Source: Alphaproteobacteria bacterium
GTDB taxonomy: Bacteria > Pseudomonadota > Alphaproteobacteria > Rs-D84
Assembly (NCBI GenBank): GCA_017546085.1
Contig: JAFYXQ010000010.1
Location: 1 to 36,299 of the forward strand
Direction of reading: 5' to 3'
DNA length: 36,299 bases
Positions 32,735 to 36,299 of the stretch are shown in pieces. The position numbers and the translations under genes are program-made. How positions within the stretch are numbered: the stretch's first letter is position 1; each line of letters begins with the position of its first letter. The notes under the pieces are model-generated. The model was not told the origin of the DNA, searched no databases, and saw nothing but the letters and a program-made list of their open reading frames with translations.

Positions 32735-34291
32735 ATGAAGAAAATAACAAAAGTATTAGCGAATTTTTCATTGTTTTTTGTAACGCCTTTTGTTGCGGAT
32801 GCGGCGGGTACGTATTATACAGGTAATTATCAGTCGCCTCAGGCAAGGTATTCACAGCAATCGTATGCCCAACGTACACGTACGACTAATTATTCTGGTA
32901 ATTATTCTAGTCAGGGGGTAAGTGCGTATAATCAGAATCAGTATGCTAATTCTGGGTATGATACAACGAATCGGGTTGGGCAACAGAATAATAATATACA
33001 GCCTGTAAAACAGCAATCTGTAAAGCCACAATCTGGGCGGCAGGGATTTTATTTGGACGCAGGGATTTCACGTCAGATGGCGATGTGGCAGTTTGAAATG
33101 AAAAATGCTGGTTCAATTTTGCATTATGATAATATTGACTGGAGTGTGTTGGATGTTAATGCGGGTTATGTATTTAATGCAGGAAATACCCCGATGCAAA
33201 TTACAGCGGGATTTGAATATGGGGTACAGGCGACGGAATCGACCATGGTGGATGATGATATTACAAATGGTGGTTTTTTGGTCGTCGATTGGAATGAATG
33301 TCTTGAATATGATGACGGGGGTAATTGTATTAAGTCACAGTTGCTCGGTAATCAGGTAGGGCACGCGATGTCAATTGGTACCGCCAAGGATGGTTCGATG
33401 TTTGGTGTAAATGGTGCGTTTGGTTTAACTGACTTTTTTAAATGGGGGAGGGCAAAGATTACGCCGTCGATTGGGTGGCGTTATTTCAAATATAGTCTTG
33501 AAACGCATGCGAACCATGGATTGTCTATTGATACATATGATGGGGTTGGCGGGTGTGTTTCGATAGATGGCGAATTGGAGTGTGATCCATTGCTGATTTT
33601 TTATAATGTTAATGATAAGAATGAAGTAGTTGATGAAAGTATTGCTGTTCGTGTTGATACAAATGGCAACGGTTTGATTGATTTTAATGATGATATTCAG
33701 ATTCCAAATGGATATAAATACGTTGCTGTGGGGAATTCAGTTTACTTTACTCAGGATGCTATTAGTCATAAGTATGATGTTGAATGGTCGGGGCCATATT
33801 TTGCGTTGGATATGTTGTATGATATTAATCAAAATAACAAGGTAAATGCACGTATAGAATTGGGTTTGCCATCATATACTGCAACCGGTGATCAACCATA
33901 TCGTTTTGATTGGGCGCATCCAAAATCGGTTGAGGATAAGGCAGGAATAGGTGATGCAGTTCATCTTGGTTTGGGGGCGACTTGGTCCACTGCAATTACA
34001 GATTCTGTTGCGTTTTCAATTGGTCTAACGTATGATTATTATACCGTTTCTGGTGCAGATGCTAAAACGTATTTTAATGAAGATTATTATATGGGGATTT
34101 ATAATGAATTGTTGGCATTGTATCAGGCCGATGGTTTGGATGAACAATATATGATTGAAAATGATGCGATTGCACAAAATATTCTTCTGCTGAAGCAGGA
34201 TTGTCCTGGTTGGGTTTGTTCTGAGGATGGGGAAATAGAATCCTTCTATAAATCATTGGGGATACGTGTTGGTATAAATGCAAAGTTTTAA
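32735..34291 (+). CDS. Large outer-membrane beta-barrel protein
   Basis: 518 residues with a signal peptide (1-23), then a Tyr/Gln/Ser/Asn-rich low-complexity segment (about 24-100) with repeated NYS/YSQ motifs, then a barrel of amphipathic strands (about 105-518) ending in KF. Extracellular-loop-like insertions carry acidic stretches. One, DTNGNGLIDFNDD at about residue 309, fits an EF-hand-type calcium loop. AAAGGAAG precedes the ATG. The next gene starts four bases after the stop, so the two are co-transcribed. It is a surface protein; the substrate or role is unknown. Confidence 0.82.
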   Translation: MKKITKVLANFSLFFVTPFVADAAGTYYTGNYQSPQARYSQQSYAQRTRTTNYSGNYSSQGVSAYNQNQYANSGYDTTNRVGQQNNNIQPVKQQSVKPQSGRQGFYLDAGISRQMAMWQFEMKNAGSILHYDNIDWSVLDVNAGYVFNAGNTPMQITAGFEYGVQATESTMVDDDITNGGFLVVDWNECLEYDDGGNCIKSQLLGNQVGHAMSIGTAKDGSMFGVNGAFGLTDFFKWGRAKITPSIGWRYFKYSLETHANHGLSIDTYDGVGGCVSIDGELECDPLLIFYNVNDKNEVVDESIAVRVDTNGNGLIDFNDDIQIPNGYKYVAVGNSVYFTQDAISHKYDVEWSGPYFALDMLYDINQNNKVNARIELGLPSYTATGDQPYRFDWAHPKSVEDKAGIGDAVHLGLGATWSTAITDSVAFSIGLTYDYYTVSGADAKTYFNEDYYMGIYNELLALYQADGLDEQYMIENDAIAQNILLLKQDCPGWVCSEDGEIESFYKSLGIRVGINAKF

Positions 34292-34294
34292 TAA

Positions 34295-34909
34295 ATGTTA
34301 AGAAAAATACAGGTGTTTTTTACTGTTTTGCTGATGTCGGTGTGCGCGCCGACATTTGCTGCAAATTTGTCGGGTGTCGCGTTGGTCAGCATTACAAGTG
34401 ATACTGCTGCAAACGCGAAGAGTATTGCTTTTGATGAGGCGAGACGTCAAATTATTTCAGATTCATTGCGGCAATATGCAGACGTTGCGACCTTGATCGA
34501 TGCACTTAAGAATGCAAAAAATACGGATTTGGCTGTTTTGGTTTCACAATCAAGTATTTCTGGTGAAAAAACATCTGATACAATGTATGCTGCAACGATT
34601 TCGATGACCTTGGATTCCAATGCGGTACAGAATTGGTTGGATGTAAATGGGGTAAAAAATTGGTTGCCTGATGATAGTGTTGTGGATGTTTTTGTTGTGA
34701 TGGTCGATATGAAAAATCCATTGATAGATTGGATTCAGTTGAATCAGATTGCGCGTAATATGGATTTGGATTTAGGAACAAAGTATTTTGTTGGAAATAC
34801 GGTGCATTTGAATTTGCCTAAATCAAAACGCGGTGCGTTTACCATTGCGTTGCGTGATGCGGGATGGCGTTATGCAGATAATGATGGGATTTTAAAAATC
34901 TGGAAATAG
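34295..34909 (+). CDS. Exported protein, tentatively DUF2066-like
   Basis: 204 residues with a signal peptide (about 1-23, ending FAAN). The mature part has an SIAFDEARRQIISDSLRQYA helix, then MYAATISMTLDSNAVQNWL, a pattern like the DUF2066 family of proteobacterial exported proteins; this is a by-eye match only. The C-terminal part is alpha/beta. There is no ribosome site of its own, and it begins four bases after the barrel gene stop, so translation is probably coupled. It is likely a periplasmic partner of the barrel proteins. Confidence 0.65.
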   Translation: MLRKIQVFFTVLLMSVCAPTFAANLSGVALVSITSDTAANAKSIAFDEARRQIISDSLRQYADVATLIDALKNAKNTDLAVLVSQSSISGEKTSDTMYAATISMTLDSNAVQNWLDVNGVKNWLPDDSVVDVFVVMVDMKNPLIDWIQLNQIARNMDLDLGTKYFVGNTVHLNLPKSKRGAFTIALRDAGWRYADNDGILKIWK

Positions 34910-34961
34910 TTTTTTTTATCCTTGAATTAATTTTTTGTAAGGGGAAAAAAGGGGGTTGGTT

Positions 34962-35816
34962 TTGAAACGGTTATTTTGTTTTTTATTATTTTCATTGATG
35001 GCTGTTGCTGCACATGCAGGGGAAGATAAATCAGGAACATTGAAGTTGGATGTTCGTCGTATTGGGCTTGAATGGTCCAAAACAGATGTTCAGCATTCTG
35101 CAGAGTATCAAGATTCACCGGTTTCTGCGTTAAAGGCGGATAGTCAGGATTTTATCAAAGGGGTCTTTGATACTGCATTGTTATATGATAAGAATCGTTT
35201 TGAATGGGAAAATTCCTTGTTTATGGAATATGGTGAAACCAAGTTGAAGCCGTATAATAAATCTGCAACGGTCAGTGAAAATGCTGATGATATTATATTA
35301 TCGAGTAATTTGTCTTATGCGTGTTGGGAAACGTCAGGGTTTAAGTTTGGTCCAACGATTCGTGCCGCGTATGATACGGAATTTGTTGCAAATGGGGGGG
35401 CGCCAAGACAGAATCTTGTTCGTGGAAATGCAGGTATTTCATTGTTTGATAATGCAGTTATAAAAACCTTGTATTTGACGGGTGTATATGAATATGATTT
35501 TACATATTCAAATGAAAAAATCAGCAAAGTGGCGGCAGAAATTGGTTGGCGTTTGGAATACGCAATTCGCGAAGGGGTAAAATTATCAACAAATGGTTAT
35601 TATCGTGAATATCTGGGCTATTCGGGGTATGTTGCAACTGATTTGGAACGTGATTTTAGCGCGGTTGTTCGTTTTGATACAAATTTATGGGGTGATTTAA
35701 CAATGGGGCCATATGTTCAGTATCGCTTGGCACGTGCGCGTGGTGTGGATGTTTATGGCAGTAATTTTATTATGGGTATTTCGTTTAATTATATTTCATC
35801 ATTTGGATTGATGTAA
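34962..35816 (+). CDS. Outer-membrane beta-barrel protein with TTG start
   Basis: 284 residues. The start chosen is the TTG at 34962, six bases after AGGGGG, giving MKRLFCFLLFSLMAVAAHAG, a clean signal peptide. The TTG at 34956 is too close to the ribosome site, and no ATG fits. The mature protein is a series of amphipathic strands (TLKLDVRRIGLEWS, RFEWENSLFMEYGE, LYLTGVYEYDF, LTMGPYVQYRLA), typical of a porin-like barrel. It is the third gene of the exported cluster, about 50 bp after the previous one. The family is not recognised. Confidence 0.75.
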   Translation: MKRLFCFLLFSLMAVAAHAGEDKSGTLKLDVRRIGLEWSKTDVQHSAEYQDSPVSALKADSQDFIKGVFDTALLYDKNRFEWENSLFMEYGETKLKPYNKSATVSENADDIILSSNLSYACWETSGFKFGPTIRAAYDTEFVANGGAPRQNLVRGNAGISLFDNAVIKTLYLTGVYEYDFTYSNEKISKVAAEIGWRLEYAIREGVKLSTNGYYREYLGYSGYVATDLERDFSAVVRFDTNLWGDLTMGPYVQYRLARARGVDVYGSNFIMGISFNYISSFGLM

Positions 35817-35829
35817 GGTTTGGTTTGTT

Positions 35830-35857
35830 AAAAAATCCCCCGTTTGGGGGATTTTTT
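35830..35857. terminator. Bidirectional terminator
   Basis: AAATCCCCC / GGGGGATTT with U-runs both ways, between the barrel gene and the convergent Cys4 gene. Confidence 0.85.
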
Positions 35858-36041
35858 ATAATGATTTTACAAATGTATCTGCAAATTTTTTTAATTCCAA
35901 TGCGTTTCTAAATGGGTTAAAAACCATCGCATTGTTTGCTTTTTGTGGTTTTGCGTTTAAACCATTTTCTGCGATACTGCATACACCTGAAAAAGAGCAT
36001 TTGCCATTTACAGAATATTTGCAACCTTGACATAATGACAT
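35856..36041 (-). CDS. 61-residue Cys4 protein
   Basis: Starts at the ATG at 36041 after AAAGGA. Residues 4-21 are CQGCKYSVNGKCSFSGVC, spaced C-x2-C-x7-C-x5-C, the same as the 35-residue protein at 26493-26600. A helical C-terminal tail follows, with no signal peptide. The Cys4 knuckle probably binds a metal or an Fe-S cluster. It is monocistronic, with a TTGACA promoter. No family name can be given. Confidence 0.72.
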   Translation of the reverse strand: MSLCQGCKYSVNGKCSFSGVCSIAENGLNAKPQKANNAMVFNPFRNALELKKFADTFVKSL

Positions 36042-36076
36042 AATAAATCCTTTTATTTTTTTATTTACCGCGGGCA

Positions 36077-36104
36077 ATATTAGCACGTATTAATCATTTG
36101 TCAA
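36077..36104 (-). promoter_or_regulatory. Promoter of the 61-residue Cys4 gene
   Basis: TTGACA, 16 nt and TAATAT on the minus strand. Confidence 0.7.
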
Positions 36105-36195
36105 CATGTTTCTTTTCCTATAGTTGATGAAAAATCAAATGGATTATACGTTTTTGTATTTGCGATAATTGATTTTGCCTGGAAACGAAAATAAG

Positions 36196-36299
36196 TTTTA
36201 TTTTGGTTGGATGTGTGGTATAATTAACACGTTGCAATTAATTCTTTGCGACAGGGGTGTGAGAACCCTTTCATAGACGTCCAAATAAGACAATGGATA
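36196..36299 (+). promoter_or_regulatory. Outward promoter and leader running off the window
   Basis: An extended -10 TGGTATAAT (TATAAT at 36219-36224) with only a weak -35. The following 70 nt include an AGGGGTGTGAGAACCCTT hairpin. The last bases are ATGGATA without a Shine-Dalgarno, so no coding start can be called. It is probably the leader of a gene beyond the window. Confidence 0.45.

Noticed and set aside
1..36299. CRISPR arrays, insertion sequences, phage genes or replication origin
   Set aside because: No regularly spaced repeats, transposase or integrase motifs, or DnaA-box clusters were seen.

Overview
The window is chromosomal DNA from a Gram-negative bacterium with AT-rich, G/T-rich coding strands. 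The Gram-negative call rests on outer-membrane beta-barrels, a BamE-like lipoprotein, an EnvC-like amidase activator and subtilase/barrel proteins. The housekeeping genes (rpsB-tsf, ssb, tyrS, ctp, carD, acpS, pth, polA, corA) look alphaproteobacterial. A single-chain pyruvate:ferredoxin oxidoreductase (nifJ) points to anaerobic metabolism. My inference, from protein character only, is an uncultured, host-associated anaerobic alphaproteobacterium; no phylogeny could be run.

Layout. 1-260: end of a tRNA-linked element plus two terminators. 268-3244 (minus): a small lipoprotein, then a two-gene operon of Cys-rich exported proteins. 3376-7910 (plus): a membrane/coiled-coil protein and a 1245-residue ankyrin + pseudo-subtilase + barrel protein. 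8061-10437 (minus): ssb and a paralogous subtilase that keeps its active-site residues. 10558-15723 (plus): rpsB, a small ORF, tsf, a structured RNA segment, a hypothetical gene, tyrS and an EnvC-like gene. 15745-17390 (minus): a Fic-like protein translationally coupled to an APH-fold kinase. 17522-19153 (plus): ctp and tRNA-Ser(TGA). 19274-19930 (minus): a ClpP-like protein. 20075-25966 (plus): nifJ, a BamE-like lipoprotein, a hypothetical gene with a conserved 5' RNA motif, a Cys-rich exported protein and carD. 25999-27543 (minus): acpS, a 35-residue Cys4 protein, a tandem repeat, tRNA-Pro(GGG) and a membrane protein. 27675-35816: corA, pth (minus), a small barrel, polA, tRNA-Leu(TAA) (minus) and a three-gene cluster of exported/outer-membrane proteins. 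35856-36041 (minus): a second Cys4 protein, then an outward promoter and leader.

How the genes work together. Two themes run through the accessory genes. One is the cell envelope: subtilase/barrel paralogues, Cys-rich exported proteins, barrels, BamE-like and EnvC-like proteins. The other is enzyme folds with missing catalytic residues: the pseudo-subtilase, the Fic protein with Gln for the catalytic His, the LytM domain without zinc ligands, and the ClpP-like protein without an obvious Asp.

The most unusual nucleotide signal is a roughly 100-bp element that occurs twice, at 41-139 (plus) and 26794-26894 (minus). Both copies have the same order: a perfect hairpin, TTCGACAATGA, a spacer of 36-38 nt, and a conserved motif ending GCCGAGG. 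Both abut a sequence resembling a tRNA 3' end that starts at GAATC. At tRNA-Pro this sits inside a 186-bp duplication that copies the tRNA 3' end. A second shared signal is an RNA-like motif (GTCTTGT, CA, TGTGG, loop, CCACATCTAA) found after tsf and upstream of the gene at 24166.
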